From positions 62,001-126,000 of the forward strand of contig QEVO01000002.1 of assembly GCA_003577275.1 (NCBI GenBank): 64,000 nucleotides of DNA, read 5' to 3'. Below are positions 28,155 through 38,164 of the stretch, one piece after another. The stretch's first letter is position 1. Each line of letters starts with the position of its first letter. A program made the translations under genes and the position numbers. Source of the DNA: Pseudomonadota bacterium. Lineage in GTDB: Bacteria; Pseudomonadota; Alphaproteobacteria; Sphingomonadales; Govanellaceae. The notes below the pieces were generated by a model. The model was not told the DNA's origin, made no database searches, and worked only from the letters and a program-made list of their open reading frames with translations.

Positions 28155-29564
28155 TCAAGGAGAAGGCAACAGCGCTTCCCGCATCACGGCGATATCGGCG
28201 AGTTTGGCGTGAAATAGCGACCAGTCGTCGCGCTCGGCGATGGCGGCCCAGATCGCTTCCACCTCATCAATCAGCATGGTCACCGGCTGCGAACGCTGAA
28301 AGTACGCGTTTTGCCGGCGCGTCGGATCGGCCGCAGCATATGTTTCATACTTGCCGATGAAATTCTCGAACGCCGGGCCTTGATAGAAGGCAAGGGAAGG
28401 GCTGGCGCGCCAGCGTTCGCCACCGCCATAAAAATCGAAGAACGCCTGTTCGTAGGGGGCCTGCGAGTCCGCCAGGAAATGATTGAACGCGCGCAACAGG
28501 TTATCGTCCTCTTCCGTCGTTCGGCGCGCCAATCCCAACCGGCGCAGATAACTGTCGCGCAACGCTTCATCGACCAGCGCCGGAAATTCCTGCAACGCGG
28601 CGATCAGCGCCTCGCGGTCTGCGATCGCCAACAGCGCCTCGGCGAAGCGGCAGAGATTCCACTGCAAGGTTTCGAGCTGGCGGCCGAAGGCGTAAAGCCC
28701 CGTCTGATCAAAGTAGGCGGCGGTGAAATTGGGATCTAGCGTCGGCAGAAAACGCCACGGGCCGTAATCGAAGCTTTCGCCGGTGATGTTGATGTTGTCG
28801 GTGTTCAGCACGCCATGGACGAAGCCGGCCGCCATCCACTGCGCGCCAAGCGCCGCCACGCGTTTCATCACCGCGCGAAACAGCGCCAGCGGGCGATCAT
28901 TGGCTGCCGCCGCTTCCCAGATCAAATGAGCGGCGGCGTAGTCCACCAGCCGGCGCAGGCGATCGGCATCCTGATGGAAGGCGTGGCGCTCGAAGCTGCC
29001 GATGCGGATATGGCCATGGCTGAGGCGCACCAGGACGCAAGAACGGGTGGGCGAGGGCTCATCGCCGCGCCATAATTCCTCGCCGGTCTCGATCACACTC
29101 AATGTTTTTGAGGTGTTGACGCCCAAGGCTTCCAGCATCTCGGTGGCCAAGACCTCGCGCACGCCCCCCTTCAAGGTCAACCGGCCGTCGCCCTGGCGCG
29201 ACCACGGGGTCTGGCCGCTGCCCTTGGTGCCCAGTTCCAGAAGGCGGTTGGTGCCGACCTCGCGCATCTGGGCGAAGGTGAAGCCGCGGCCGTCGCCGAG
29301 CTCGGGGTTGTAGACGCGAAACTGATAGCCGTGATAGCGCAGCGACAAGGGTTCGGGCAGCGCGCCGGGCAGTGGTGTAAAGCGGGCGAAATGGTCGCGC
29401 CATTCCTCGTCGGTCAAGGCGTCAAGTCCGATCCGGGCGGCGGCGCGATCGTTGCGGTAGCGCACGATGCGGCGCGGAAAGTCCGCCGGTTGGACAAGGT
29501 CATAAAATCCTTCACCCAGCTCCAAGAGCAGGCGTTCGGGGTGATAATCGGGGTTGACGGGCAT
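28155..29564 (-). CDS. selO: protein adenylyltransferase SelO (YdiU)
   Basis: 469 residues. SelO is a pseudokinase that AMPylates Ser/Thr/Tyr in redox proteins. FVHGVLNTDNINITGESFDY holds the metal-binding Asn and Asp, and LGTKGSGQTPWSR the glycine-rich loop. The start at 29564 (MPVNPDYHPERLLLELG) lies just after the hrpB stop (29566); the upstream in-frame extension lies inside hrpB and is not plausible. Confidence 0.92.
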   Translation of the reverse strand: MPVNPDYHPERLLLELGEGFYDLVQPADFPRRIVRYRNDRAAARIGLDALTDEEWRDHFARFTPLPGALPEPLSLRYHGYQFRVYNPELGDGRGFTFAQMREVGTNRLLELGTKGSGQTPWSRQGDGRLTLKGGVREVLATEMLEALGVNTSKTLSVIETGEELWRGDEPSPTRSCVLVRLSHGHIRIGSFERHAFHQDADRLRRLVDYAAAHLIWEAAAANDRPLALFRAVMKRVAALGAQWMAAGFVHGVLNTDNINITGESFDYGPWRFLPTLDPNFTAAYFDQTGLYAFGRQLETLQWNLCRFAEALLAIADREALIAALQEFPALVDEALRDSYLRRLGLARRTTEEDDNLLRAFNHFLADSQAPYEQAFFDFYGGGERWRASPSLAFYQGPAFENFIGKYETYAAADPTRRQNAYFQRSQPVTMLIDEVEAIWAAIAERDDWSLFHAKLADIAVMREALLPSP

Positions 29565-29565
29565 G

Positions 29566-32034
29566 CTACTCCATAGGCTGACGCCGTTTGGCGCGGGCGG
29601 TCGGTAACGCAGCCAAGGGGTCATCCGGCCAATAATGCTTGGGATAACGTCCCTTCAAGTCGCGCTTCACCTCCATATAACTACGCGCCCAGAAGCCCGC
29701 CAGATCCTGTGTCACCTGTACCGGGCGGTGGGCTGGTGATAACAGGTGGAGCGTCACCGCCACGCGGCCGTTCATGACCCGGGGGGTATCGGTAGCGCCG
29801 AACATCTCCTGCAGGCGCACCGCCAGCACCGGGCCTGCGTCGCCATAGTCCAGCGGCAGACGCGAGCCGGAAGGCACAGCGAGATGGCTGGGCGCCAGTT
29901 CCTCGAGCTTCTTGCCCTGTGCCCAATCGAGCCGGCTTTTCAGCGCCACAGCCAAATCGATCTTGGCGAACTGGGCTTCGCGGTTGATGCCCTCCAGATA
30001 GGGCGCAAGCCAAGTCTCCAGGGAAGCGATCAATGCGGCGTCTGACAGATCGGGCCAGCCGCCTTCAGGATCGTGCCGACGCACGAACTCAACCCGCGCC
30101 CGCCAGGCATCCAGCTCCCTGGTCCACGGCAATGAGGCAATGCCCAACTCACGTATGCCGGAGATGACGGCGGCGCGGCGCTCGGCTTCGGGAGCGGATA
30201 GGGGCCGCTCGGCCAGGACCAGTCCCCACAAGCGCTCTTCTTCCTGCGCCGTCACGGCGCGCTGGCGGCTGTCCCAAGCGACCTTGGGCGTGCGGGTGAT
30301 GGCTGCGCCATAAAGATCTTCGATGGCGGCCAGATCTAGGGGCGCGGCGAGAAAAATGCGCGCCGACGCCTTGTCGCCATCGAGCGACGCGATGGCGAGA
30401 TAGTCGGACGCCGCCAAGGGATCCGCCTCCTCGATCGTGGCGGCGCGGCCATTGGCCATCACGTAAACCCCGCGCAACCCGGCGCGCCGCTTGGCGATGC
30501 GATCGGGATAGGCCAGCGCCACTAGTTCGCCTGCCGCCTGAAGGTGAAGATCATCAAGCCGGTCGAGCGTCACTCCCTTGGGCACCAGTCGCCGCGCCGT
30601 GTCCTTTAGGCGGGCAAGCGATGGTCCGGCCTCCAGGCGGGAGCGCAGATCGCGGTCGGCGCGCGCCCGCTCGCCCCGGAAGATGTCGCGCTCGGACAAC
30701 AGCGCGGCAATCAGCGCCGCCTCCTTGCCGTGGCCCCGGCCATGGCCGTTGATCAGCATATGAGCCAGCCGGGGATGAACCGGCAGCTCCGCCATGGCCT
30801 TGCCGTGGGCGGTGATGCGGCCACGCTCATCGAGCGCGCCCAGTTCCTGCAACAGTTCCCGCGCCTGGGCCAAGGCGGCCGCCGGCGGCGGGGTCAACCA
30901 GGCCAGCGAGGCGGCGTCCCCGGTTCCCCACAGCGCCAGATCGAGCGCCAGAGGGGCGAGATCGGCGGCGGCGATTTCCGGCGGGTGGTGGGCGATGAGC
31001 GCGCGGTCTTCCTCCATCGTCCAGGCGCGATAGCACACCCCGGGACCGGTGCGGCCGGCACGGCCCCGGCGTTGGGCAGCCGCCGCCGCGCTCACCTTCA
31101 CCGTCTCCAGCCGTGACATGCCGCTCGCCGGGTCAAAGCGGGGCAGGCGACTTTTGCCGCTATCCACCACCACCCGCACGCCCTCGATGGTCAGGCTGGT
31201 TTCGGCGATGGCGGTGGCGAGCACCACCTTGCGCGATCCCGTCGGCGCGGGGCTGATGGCGCGGTCCTGCTCGGCGGCGGACAAATCGCCATAAAGCGGG
31301 GCCAGGATGACATCGGGAGCCAAGCCGGCGGCCTCAAGCTGGGTAGCGGCGCGGCGGATTTCCCCGGCCCCCGGCAGAAAAGCGAGGATGCTGCCGCTCT
31401 CATCGCAGAGCGCGCGGCGAATGAGCCGCACCGTTTCGGCGGCATAATCATCGCCCGCCGGCTTGTCGAGAAAACGGGTCTCCACCGGGAAGGCGCGGCC
31501 GGCGCTTCTGAGCACCGGCGCATCGCCCAACAGGCTTGCCACCGCCACGCCATCGAGCGTCGCCGACATAACCATGATCTTCAAATCGTCGCGCAAGGCG
31601 GCGCGCGCTTCCAGGGTCAGAGCGAGACCAAGATCGGCGTCCAAACTCCGCTCATGAAATTCGTCGAAGATGACCAAGCCCGTATCCGGCAACGTCGGGT
31701 CACGTTGCAGGCGGCGAACGAGCACGCCTTCGGTCACCACCTCGATGCGGGTTTTGGGCCCGACCTTGCGGTCAAGGCGCATGGTATAGCCCACCGTCTC
31801 GCCAACGCTTTCATTCAGAAGGCTGGCCATGCGGCGGGCCGCAGCGCGGGCGGCCAAACGGCGCGGTTCCAGCATCACGATCTTGTGGCCTTGCAGCCAC
31901 GGCTCGTCTTTCAAGATCAGTGGCACGACGGTGGTCTTACCGGCTCCCGGCGGCGCTTCCAGCACCAAGCTATTGCCGGCGCACAGCCGCGCGCGGATAT
32001 CGGAAATGATCTCGTCGATGGGCAGACCGAACAT
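29566..32034 (-). CDS. hrpB: ATP-dependent helicase HrpB
   Basis: 822 residues, the normal family size. Walker A in LEAPPGAGKTTVVPL, DEFH box in IFDEFHERSLDAD, motif VI in AQRRGRAGRTGPG, and a C-terminal HrpB-specific domain. A DEAH-type helicase; its physiological role in bacteria is poorly defined. It starts 6 bp after the antiporter gene, so the three genes antiporter-hrpB-selO form an operon. Confidence 0.94.
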   Translation of the reverse strand: MFGLPIDEIISDIRARLCAGNSLVLEAPPGAGKTTVVPLILKDEPWLQGHKIVMLEPRRLAARAAARRMASLLNESVGETVGYTMRLDRKVGPKTRIEVVTEGVLVRRLQRDPTLPDTGLVIFDEFHERSLDADLGLALTLEARAALRDDLKIMVMSATLDGVAVASLLGDAPVLRSAGRAFPVETRFLDKPAGDDYAAETVRLIRRALCDESGSILAFLPGAGEIRRAATQLEAAGLAPDVILAPLYGDLSAAEQDRAISPAPTGSRKVVLATAIAETSLTIEGVRVVVDSGKSRLPRFDPASGMSRLETVKVSAAAAAQRRGRAGRTGPGVCYRAWTMEEDRALIAHHPPEIAAADLAPLALDLALWGTGDAASLAWLTPPPAAALAQARELLQELGALDERGRITAHGKAMAELPVHPRLAHMLINGHGRGHGKEAALIAALLSERDIFRGERARADRDLRSRLEAGPSLARLKDTARRLVPKGVTLDRLDDLHLQAAGELVALAYPDRIAKRRAGLRGVYVMANGRAATIEEADPLAASDYLAIASLDGDKASARIFLAAPLDLAAIEDLYGAAITRTPKVAWDSRQRAVTAQEEERLWGLVLAERPLSAPEAERRAAVISGIRELGIASLPWTRELDAWRARVEFVRRHDPEGGWPDLSDAALIASLETWLAPYLEGINREAQFAKIDLAVALKSRLDWAQGKKLEELAPSHLAVPSGSRLPLDYGDAGPVLAVRLQEMFGATDTPRVMNGRVAVTLHLLSPAHRPVQVTQDLAGFWARSYMEVKRDLKGRYPKHYWPDDPLAALPTARAKRRQPME

Positions 32035-32040
32035 AACCCG

Positions 32041-33771
32041 TTACGCGCTGCGGGAGGAGAGCAGATCGATCATGCCGCGGGCGATTTCCCGTTCGCCCAT
32101 GACCACGGCGTTGGCGCCAAGCTTGGTGAGATACTCCGCTTCGGCATCGGAGTGGGCCCGGGCAATGATGTGCAGCGCCGGATTGGCGGCGCGAGCCTGC
32201 TCGACCACTCGGCCCGCTTCAAAGGCATTGGGAATGGCGATCACCAGATGTTGCGCGCTCGGCAAATTGGCGGCCTTCAGGATTTGCGGCTTCGAGGCAT
32301 TGCCGAAGATGGTCTCGATGCCTTGGGCGCGTAGTCCCGCAATAATTTTGTCGGCATCCTCGATCACCAGGAACGGCTGATGGGTGGCCAGCAATGACTT
32401 GCCGACCAGACTGCCGACGCGGCCATAGCCGATGATCACCGTATGCGCATGCTGCGCCGACATCGCCTGGCCTTCCCGCTCGGATGCCGCTTCTGCCTTC
32501 TCTCCTTCTTCATCCGGGGCTTTGGTGCGAACGCCGAGAGCTGCTAAGGCGCTCTCGCTTTTTTCCAACTTCGGTTTTAGCCAATCGATGGCGGCGAAGC
32601 TGAAGGGATTGAGCAGGATCGACAAAATAGCGCCGGCCAGGATGAGATCGCGCCCCAGCGTGGGCAGCAGATTCAGCGAAACGCCGAGTTGCGCCAGAAT
32701 GAAGGAGAACTCGCCGATTTGCGCCAAGCTTGCCGAAATGGTGAGCGCCGTGGCGAGCGGGTGGCCGAACGCCACCACGATCAGGAAGGCGGCCAGCGAC
32801 TTGCCGAAAACGATGATGAACAGGGTGGCGATGATCGGCAACGGGTGCTCGATCAGGAGGCGGGGGTCGAACAGCATCCCCACTGAGACAAAGAACAGCA
32901 CCGCGAAGGCATCGCGCAGGGGCAACGATTCCTCGGCGGCGCGGTGGCTGAGCTCGGATTCGCTTAAGATCATGCCGGCGAAAAAAGCGCCCAACGCCAC
33001 CGACACGCCGAACAGCAGCGCCGCGCCGACAGCCACCCCAAGGGCGATCGCCAACACCGCCAGTCGGAACAGCTCCCGCGAGCCGGTATGGGCGACGTAG
33101 TGCAAGACGAACGGTATCACCCGCCGCCCGACAATGAGCATGAAGGCGACAAAAGCGATAAACTTGACAACAGTATAGAGTAGCAGCGTTGTAAGATCAG
33201 GGGGCGGTGCCGGGAGTACGTCCCCCGTTTCGCCGACGTTGCCGCCCAGGGCGGCGGCGAAGGCCGGCACCAGCACCAAGGCGATGACCATGGCTATATC
33301 CTCGACGATCAGCCAGCCGACGGCGATGCGTCCTCGTTCGGTCTCCAGCAGACGGCGCTCTTGGAGCGCCCGCAGCAGCACCACCGTGCTTGCCGTCGAT
33401 AACGCCAGGCCGAACATGACGCCGGCGCCCATGGACCAGCCCAAGAGCCAGGCCAGACCCGCGCCGAGCAGGGTCGCCACCGCAATCTGCGCGCTGGCTC
33501 CAGGGATGGCGATGGCGCGAACCGACAGCAGGTCTTTTAGCGAAAAATGCAGCCCGACGCCGAACATCAGGAGAATGACGCCGATCTCGGCGAGCTGCGA
33601 TGCCAATTCTTGGTCAGCCACGAAGCCGGGCGTATGCGGGCCTACCAGGATGCCGGCCACCAGATACCCGACCAAGGGCGGGACGCGCAGGCGGCTGGCG
33701 ATGGCGCCAAAAACGAAGGCTAGGCCCAGGCCGGCGGCAATGGTGGCGATCAACGGGGCGTCATGGGGCAT
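32041..33771 (-). CDS. KefB/YbaL-type cation:proton antiporter with TrkA-N domain
   Basis: 576 residues. About 12 membrane helices (residues 1-390) of the CPA2 family with LVGYLVAGILVGPHTPGF, then a cytoplasmic RCK/TrkA-N domain with HTVIIGYGRVGSLVG binding NAD(H). It likely exports potassium in exchange for protons, as YbaL/Kef. No KefF/KefG ancillary gene is nearby. The start at 33771 is chosen as the first Met before the first helix; AAGGAG lies upstream, though somewhat far. Confidence 0.87.
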   Translation of the reverse strand: MPHDAPLIATIAAGLGLAFVFGAIASRLRVPPLVGYLVAGILVGPHTPGFVADQELASQLAEIGVILLMFGVGLHFSLKDLLSVRAIAIPGASAQIAVATLLGAGLAWLLGWSMGAGVMFGLALSTASTVVLLRALQERRLLETERGRIAVGWLIVEDIAMVIALVLVPAFAAALGGNVGETGDVLPAPPPDLTTLLLYTVVKFIAFVAFMLIVGRRVIPFVLHYVAHTGSRELFRLAVLAIALGVAVGAALLFGVSVALGAFFAGMILSESELSHRAAEESLPLRDAFAVLFFVSVGMLFDPRLLIEHPLPIIATLFIIVFGKSLAAFLIVVAFGHPLATALTISASLAQIGEFSFILAQLGVSLNLLPTLGRDLILAGAILSILLNPFSFAAIDWLKPKLEKSESALAALGVRTKAPDEEGEKAEAASEREGQAMSAQHAHTVIIGYGRVGSLVGKSLLATHQPFLVIEDADKIIAGLRAQGIETIFGNASKPQILKAANLPSAQHLVIAIPNAFEAGRVVEQARAANPALHIIARAHSDAEAEYLTKLGANAVVMGEREIARGMIDLLSSRSA

Positions 33772-33978
33772 AATAGGTCGGTCATCTCCTTGCTCTACGC
33801 TGGTTCTGCCGGCTCCGGCTTGATGGAGAGCGGCCATTATGGTTGACTAGGGTCCTTAAGGGCAAGTCTTATGACCAATAAAATAAGCTGTCCAAACAAT
33901 GACATAAGGCGGATTCGCAGCCGCCCGAGCGGAGCTTGGGCATTTCTTGCCATCGCCCCCCTGGCGGGTTTCTTGAGC

Positions 33979-34034
33979 AGGGGAATGAGTAGGTTCCCCT
34001 ATTGACCCCCCCCTGTCATTACCGGAAACCGGTA
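33979..34034. promoter_or_regulatory. two palindromes upstream of the TonB receptor gene
   Basis: The 33,838-34,082 gap holds no gene. AGGGGAA / TTCCCCT (33979-33985, 33994-34000) and TACCGG-AAA-CCGGTA (34020-34034) are perfect inverted repeats 20 bp apart. They lie 50-100 bp before the receptor start, where an operator would be. The regulator is unknown. Confidence 0.4.
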
Positions 34035-34082
34035 GCGAGGGGATACCATGAGTGTATGTCATTTAAATGGGAGGATTTTACC

Positions 34083-36296
34083 ATGACAAAGACAAACCGC
34101 CTGCCTTTAACCCTGCTTGTCGCTACAGCTCTGTCGCCGCTGGCGGGAGCGCCCTTGATGTTGCCTGTAACTGCCCATGCCGCGGAAGCCGCGGATGACC
34201 TGGGTCTCGGCGAAATCATCGTCACCGCCACCCGCCGCGAGGCGGATGTGCAGCGCATCGGCATTGCCGTGTCGGCGATGTCATCGGAAGTGCTGGAGAA
34301 ATATTCCGTTTCCGATGCCAATGAACTGACCGCCCTGGTGCCGGGATTTTCCTATACCGATACCGGCTCTCCGGTGGTGGGGCTGATCTCCATTCGCGGC
34401 GTGTCGCAGAACGACTTCGCCGGCCACTTGGAAGCGCCCAATACTTTCTATATCGATGAAGTGTATTTGCCGGCCATTTCCGCCACCTCGCTGCAATTCT
34501 TCGACGTCAGCCGGGTGGAGGTGCTGAAAGGTCCCCAGGGCACGCTGTTTGGCCGCAACGCCACTGGCGGTCTGTTGCACGTGATTACCAACAAACCTAC
34601 GCAAGAGTTTGAAGGGTATGCCTCGCTCACCGTGGCCGAGCGCGACCAGATCAAGCTTGAAGGCGCCATCAGCGGTCCGCTGTCCGATACTGTGCGCGGC
34701 CGCCTTGCCGCGTATCGCAACAAGGCCGACGGCTATTTCAAGAATGATCTCGGCAAGGACTTGAACGAAGACGATATCGTCGCCGGGCGCGCGCATCTGG
34801 AAATGACGCCCAATGAGGATCTTGAGATCCGTTTAAGCGCTGATATCTATAAGCAGCGGCCGTCCACCACCGGCGGCGGCTATGCCACGCCGGGCGCGCC
34901 CAATGCCGATGGCCTGGGCGAACATTTGCCGCCGGGCTCCACCACCGTGTATGGCTACGCCGATGCAGACGGCAATCCTTACACCGGCTCCTTCAGTAAT
35001 CCGGGCAATATCGAAAAGCGCTTGTGGGGCGTGTCAGGGCGTGTTGCCTATGATTTCGGCGACATTAGCCTGATCTCATTGACCAGCTATTCGGATACCG
35101 AAAGCGATTATATCGAGGACAACGATCTGTCGCCGGTGCCATTCACGGAATTTACCCAGGTATCTAATAGCGAACACTTTACCCAGGAACTTCGCCTTGA
35201 AGGTGAATCGGAAAACTTCAACTGGACCACGGGCGTTTATTACTTGAACATTGATGGTCAGTATTCGCAAGGCTTCCATATTCTGGCCGCTGCCACATCC
35301 GCTGTGGCGAACTACAGCCTGAAAACAGAATCCTGGTCGGTGTTCGGACAAGGCGAGTACGCGGTATCAGATACGGTGTCGCTGATCGCCGGCGCGCGCT
35401 GGACCACGGACACGAAGAAGTACCAATACCTGAACACCTGCACCGGTCCAGCCTGTACCGGACCGGGCGGTTTGACGTTGCCTGGCACCATCGGCACCGC
35501 CGGCCTGATCAACGACAAACACACCGACGACGGTTGGTCGGCGCGACTGGAACTGGATTGGCGGCCGGTGGACGATCTGCTGCTTTACGCCAGCGTCAGC
35601 CGGGGCTACAAGGCGTTCAGCTATAACGCCGGGTTTGCCGGCCAAGCGCCCTTGGCGGGCTTGCGCTTCGATGGCGAGAAGCTGACGGCGTTTGAGGTCG
35701 GCAACAAGCTCGACTTCTGGGAAAAACGCGCCCGCCTCAACATCAGCGCATTCTACTACGACTACAAGGACTTCCAGGCCTTCGACCAACGCGGCGTGAC
35801 GTTCACGCTTTATAACACCGACGCCCGCATCTATGGCGCCGATGCCGAATTTACAATTCGCCCGGTTGAAAGCCTGACCTTGTTCGCCGGCGTCAGCCTG
35901 CTGGATACCAAGGTGGATGATGTTCCCATCGGCGCCGGCTTACAGGATCGCGAAGCGACCCAATCGCCCAGCGTCACCTTCAGCTTTGCGGCGACCCAGG
36001 TGTTCAGCCTGAACGATAATGGAGACATCTCCGTGACGGCGAATGCCGTCTACACCGACAAGTTCTACTCGCAGCTCAGCAACGCGCCGGTGACCTTGGT
36101 GCCCTCCAACTGGCTGGTCAACGCGCGCATTGCCTATACCTCGCCGTCTGACAGGTTTGAGTTTGCCGTCTTCGCCAAGAATCTGCTGGATGAAAAACGG
36201 CAGATTTATGCCTTCGACATCACCAACATCGGGCTGGTGGAGAATAACTACGGCGAACCGCAGCAGTTCGGCGCAGAGTTGAAAGTGAACTTCTAA
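34083..36296 (+). CDS. TonB-dependent outer-membrane receptor
   Basis: 737 residues. A signal peptide ends near VTAHAAEA, followed by the TonB box region GEIIVTATRREADVQRIGIA, a plug domain (RVEVLKGPQGTLFGRNATGG) and a 22-strand barrel ending in Phe (LKVNF). GGGAGG lies before the ATG at 34083. The plug type is that of the large alphaproteobacterial (sphingomonad-like) receptor group, often used for aromatic or other organic substrates as well as siderophores. The substrate is unknown. A strong terminator follows. Confidence 0.93.
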   Translation: MTKTNRLPLTLLVATALSPLAGAPLMLPVTAHAAEAADDLGLGEIIVTATRREADVQRIGIAVSAMSSEVLEKYSVSDANELTALVPGFSYTDTGSPVVGLISIRGVSQNDFAGHLEAPNTFYIDEVYLPAISATSLQFFDVSRVEVLKGPQGTLFGRNATGGLLHVITNKPTQEFEGYASLTVAERDQIKLEGAISGPLSDTVRGRLAAYRNKADGYFKNDLGKDLNEDDIVAGRAHLEMTPNEDLEIRLSADIYKQRPSTTGGGYATPGAPNADGLGEHLPPGSTTVYGYADADGNPYTGSFSNPGNIEKRLWGVSGRVAYDFGDISLISLTSYSDTESDYIEDNDLSPVPFTEFTQVSNSEHFTQELRLEGESENFNWTTGVYYLNIDGQYSQGFHILAAATSAVANYSLKTESWSVFGQGEYAVSDTVSLIAGARWTTDTKKYQYLNTCTGPACTGPGGLTLPGTIGTAGLINDKHTDDGWSARLELDWRPVDDLLLYASVSRGYKAFSYNAGFAGQAPLAGLRFDGEKLTAFEVGNKLDFWEKRARLNISAFYYDYKDFQAFDQRGVTFTLYNTDARIYGADAEFTIRPVESLTLFAGVSLLDTKVDDVPIGAGLQDREATQSPSVTFSFAATQVFSLNDNGDISVTANAVYTDKFYSQLSNAPVTLVPSNWLVNARIAYTSPSDRFEFAVFAKNLLDEKRQIYAFDITNIGLVENNYGEPQQFGAELKVNF

Positions 36297-36307
36297 AGAG
36301 CGAAAGG

Positions 36308-36344
36308 ACGATGGGCGGCCCATTCAGGTCGCCCATCGTTTTTA
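36308..36344 (+). terminator. rho-independent terminator after the TonB receptor
   Basis: Perfect 10-bp stem ACGATGGGCG / CGCCCATCGT (36308-36317, 36330-36339), 12-base loop, then TTTTA. It separates the receptor from the following gene, so that gene needs its own promoter. Confidence 0.88.
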
Positions 36345-36391
36345 TCGTCATATAAGAACAAACTTTAATGTTGCACGAGAGAGGCTAGACC

Positions 36392-38065
36392 ATGAAACAT
36401 AGCACATTTACCGGCATCGCCTGTTTGGCGCTTATGACAGCGCTGCCGGCGTCTGCGGGAACGTTAAAGGGAACGGTCAAGAGTGAGGACGGCAAAGCCA
36501 TGCAAGGCGTCATGGTCAGAGTGACCGATGACGCATCCGGCATTTCCGAAGCGGTTTTTACCGACGCCAAGGGCAAGTTCAAACTTGAAACCGACCTTCA
36601 TGGCAAGCTGCAGGTGCGGTTGCGCATGCCCTACTACCGGGATGTGGAAAACGGTATCGAACTTGGCGCAAAGGCGACCTTAAAGCAGTCTTACGTCATG
36701 CCGGCGATGACCACGGCGGAAGAAATTTCTGAAAGCCTGCCGGCGGCTTATCACTTCGGCAATCTTCCCTTCGAGACCAGCGCTGATGCGGTGTTCAGCC
36801 ATTATCAGTTTCAACGCGACTGTTTGACCTGCCATCAGCTCGGCAATTCCTTCACCCGCCGCGCACGGCCGGCGGAGGAGTGGCAGATCACCATCGAGCG
36901 CATGCACTCCTATCTCGGCAATTTCGATGCCGAGCTGCGCGCCCGCCGCTCGGAGCTGCTGGCCCGCGGGTTTGACGGCAAGCCCATCCCCGCACGGCCG
37001 GTATTTCCCTTGGACCCGGCATTGTCGCGCGCCAAGATCTACGAATACCGCATGGAAGACGGCGTGCTACCCCATGACGCGGAAGTCAGCCATAACGACG
37101 GGCTTGTCTACACCACCGATCAATTCGCCGAACATATGGCGATCACGGATCTGAAAACCGGTCAGACCAGCTATTATTCAATACCCGACGACGGCACGCC
37201 GGAAGGCGGCCGCTTCGCCGAACTGGGCCTGCCCACCATTCTCGGGCCGAGCCTGAAACATGGTCCGCACTCGCTAGCCATGGGGCCCGACGGCAAATGG
37301 TACACCACCAATTCCATCGCCACCGCCATCGGCGTCTTCAATCCGGAAACCCGGCAGTGGGAGAAGGCGCACAAGATCGGCGGCAAGTCGCTCTATCCGC
37401 ATACCATCCGCTTCGATAAGGAAGGCATCGCCTGGTTCACGTTGGCGTTTTCCGAGCAGATCGGACGGCTGGACCCGAAAACCGGCAAGGTCGACGTCAT
37501 CGATCTGCCTTATGTCAAACCGGGCGGCGTCGCCGCCGGCACCACGCCCTACGGCATCGACGTCAACCCCAAGGACGGCGCGGTATGGTACAGCCGCCTC
37601 TTTGGCGACAAGATCGGCAAGATCGATCCGAAAACCTTGGCGGTGACGGAGTATGACTCGCCGGTGAAAGGGCCGCGCCGCATGCGCTTCGACAAGCAAG
37701 GCGTGCTGTGGCTGACCGGCTTTTCCGAAGGCATGCTGGCGCGCATCGATCCCGACGGCTTCAAGGTCAAGGTCTACGCCATGCCGGAATTCGCCCCCGG
37801 CTATCGGCCAGCCCCCTATGCGCTGGGCGTTCACCCCGACACCCAGGATGTCTGGGTCAACGAGATCATGACCGACCGCATCTTCCGCTTCCTGCCCAAG
37901 GAAGAACGCTTCGTCATCTACCCCATTCCATTGACGGGCACCTACACGCGGGAAGTCAGCTTCACCAAGGACGGCAAGGCGTGCATGTCCAACAACCCGT
38001 CGCCGGTGGAAGCGCTGGAAGGCGGCGTGTCGGAACTGATCTGCATCGACGCCGAAGCGATGTAG
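36392..38065 (+). CDS. periplasmic multidomain protein: carboxypeptidase-regulatory-like domain, single heme c site, virginiamycin-B-lyase-like beta-propeller
   Basis: 557 residues with a signal peptide (LALMTALPASAG). Residues about 23-105 form a CarboxypepD_reg-like beta-sandwich (TLKGTVKSEDGKAMQGVMVR). DCLTCHQLG (Cys144, Cys147, His148) is one heme c binding site in a short helical region. From about 210 onwards are Vgb-like propeller repeats (for example RFDKEGIAWFTLAFSEQIG, GIDVNPKDGAVWYSRLFGD). No catalytic claim is justified. Redox or substrate-binding partner of the neighbouring Rieske oxygenase and receptor is an inference from position. Confidence 0.72.
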   Translation: MKHSTFTGIACLALMTALPASAGTLKGTVKSEDGKAMQGVMVRVTDDASGISEAVFTDAKGKFKLETDLHGKLQVRLRMPYYRDVENGIELGAKATLKQSYVMPAMTTAEEISESLPAAYHFGNLPFETSADAVFSHYQFQRDCLTCHQLGNSFTRRARPAEEWQITIERMHSYLGNFDAELRARRSELLARGFDGKPIPARPVFPLDPALSRAKIYEYRMEDGVLPHDAEVSHNDGLVYTTDQFAEHMAITDLKTGQTSYYSIPDDGTPEGGRFAELGLPTILGPSLKHGPHSLAMGPDGKWYTTNSIATAIGVFNPETRQWEKAHKIGGKSLYPHTIRFDKEGIAWFTLAFSEQIGRLDPKTGKVDVIDLPYVKPGGVAAGTTPYGIDVNPKDGAVWYSRLFGDKIGKIDPKTLAVTEYDSPVKGPRRMRFDKQGVLWLTGFSEGMLARIDPDGFKVKVYAMPEFAPGYRPAPYALGVHPDTQDVWVNEIMTDRIFRFLPKEERFVIYPIPLTGTYTREVSFTKDGKACMSNNPSPVEALEGGVSELICIDAEAM

Positions 38066-38088
38066 TCAAGTATTGATCGGAAATGCAG

Positions 38089-38123
38089 GGTGGGTCTAGC
38101 GTCAGCGGACCCACCTTTTTTTT
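38089..38123 (+). terminator. rho-independent terminator
   Basis: GGTGGGTC / GACCCACC (38089-38096, 38108-38115) followed by eight T. The loop TAGCGTCAGCG is of the dispersed 'GGGT..AGCG..AGCGG..ACCC' kind also seen at 27194-27222, suggesting a mobile repeat used as a terminator. Confidence 0.85.
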
Positions 38124-38164
38124 GGCTGACCCGCGCCAGATATTTTTGTCATATACTGCCGGTC

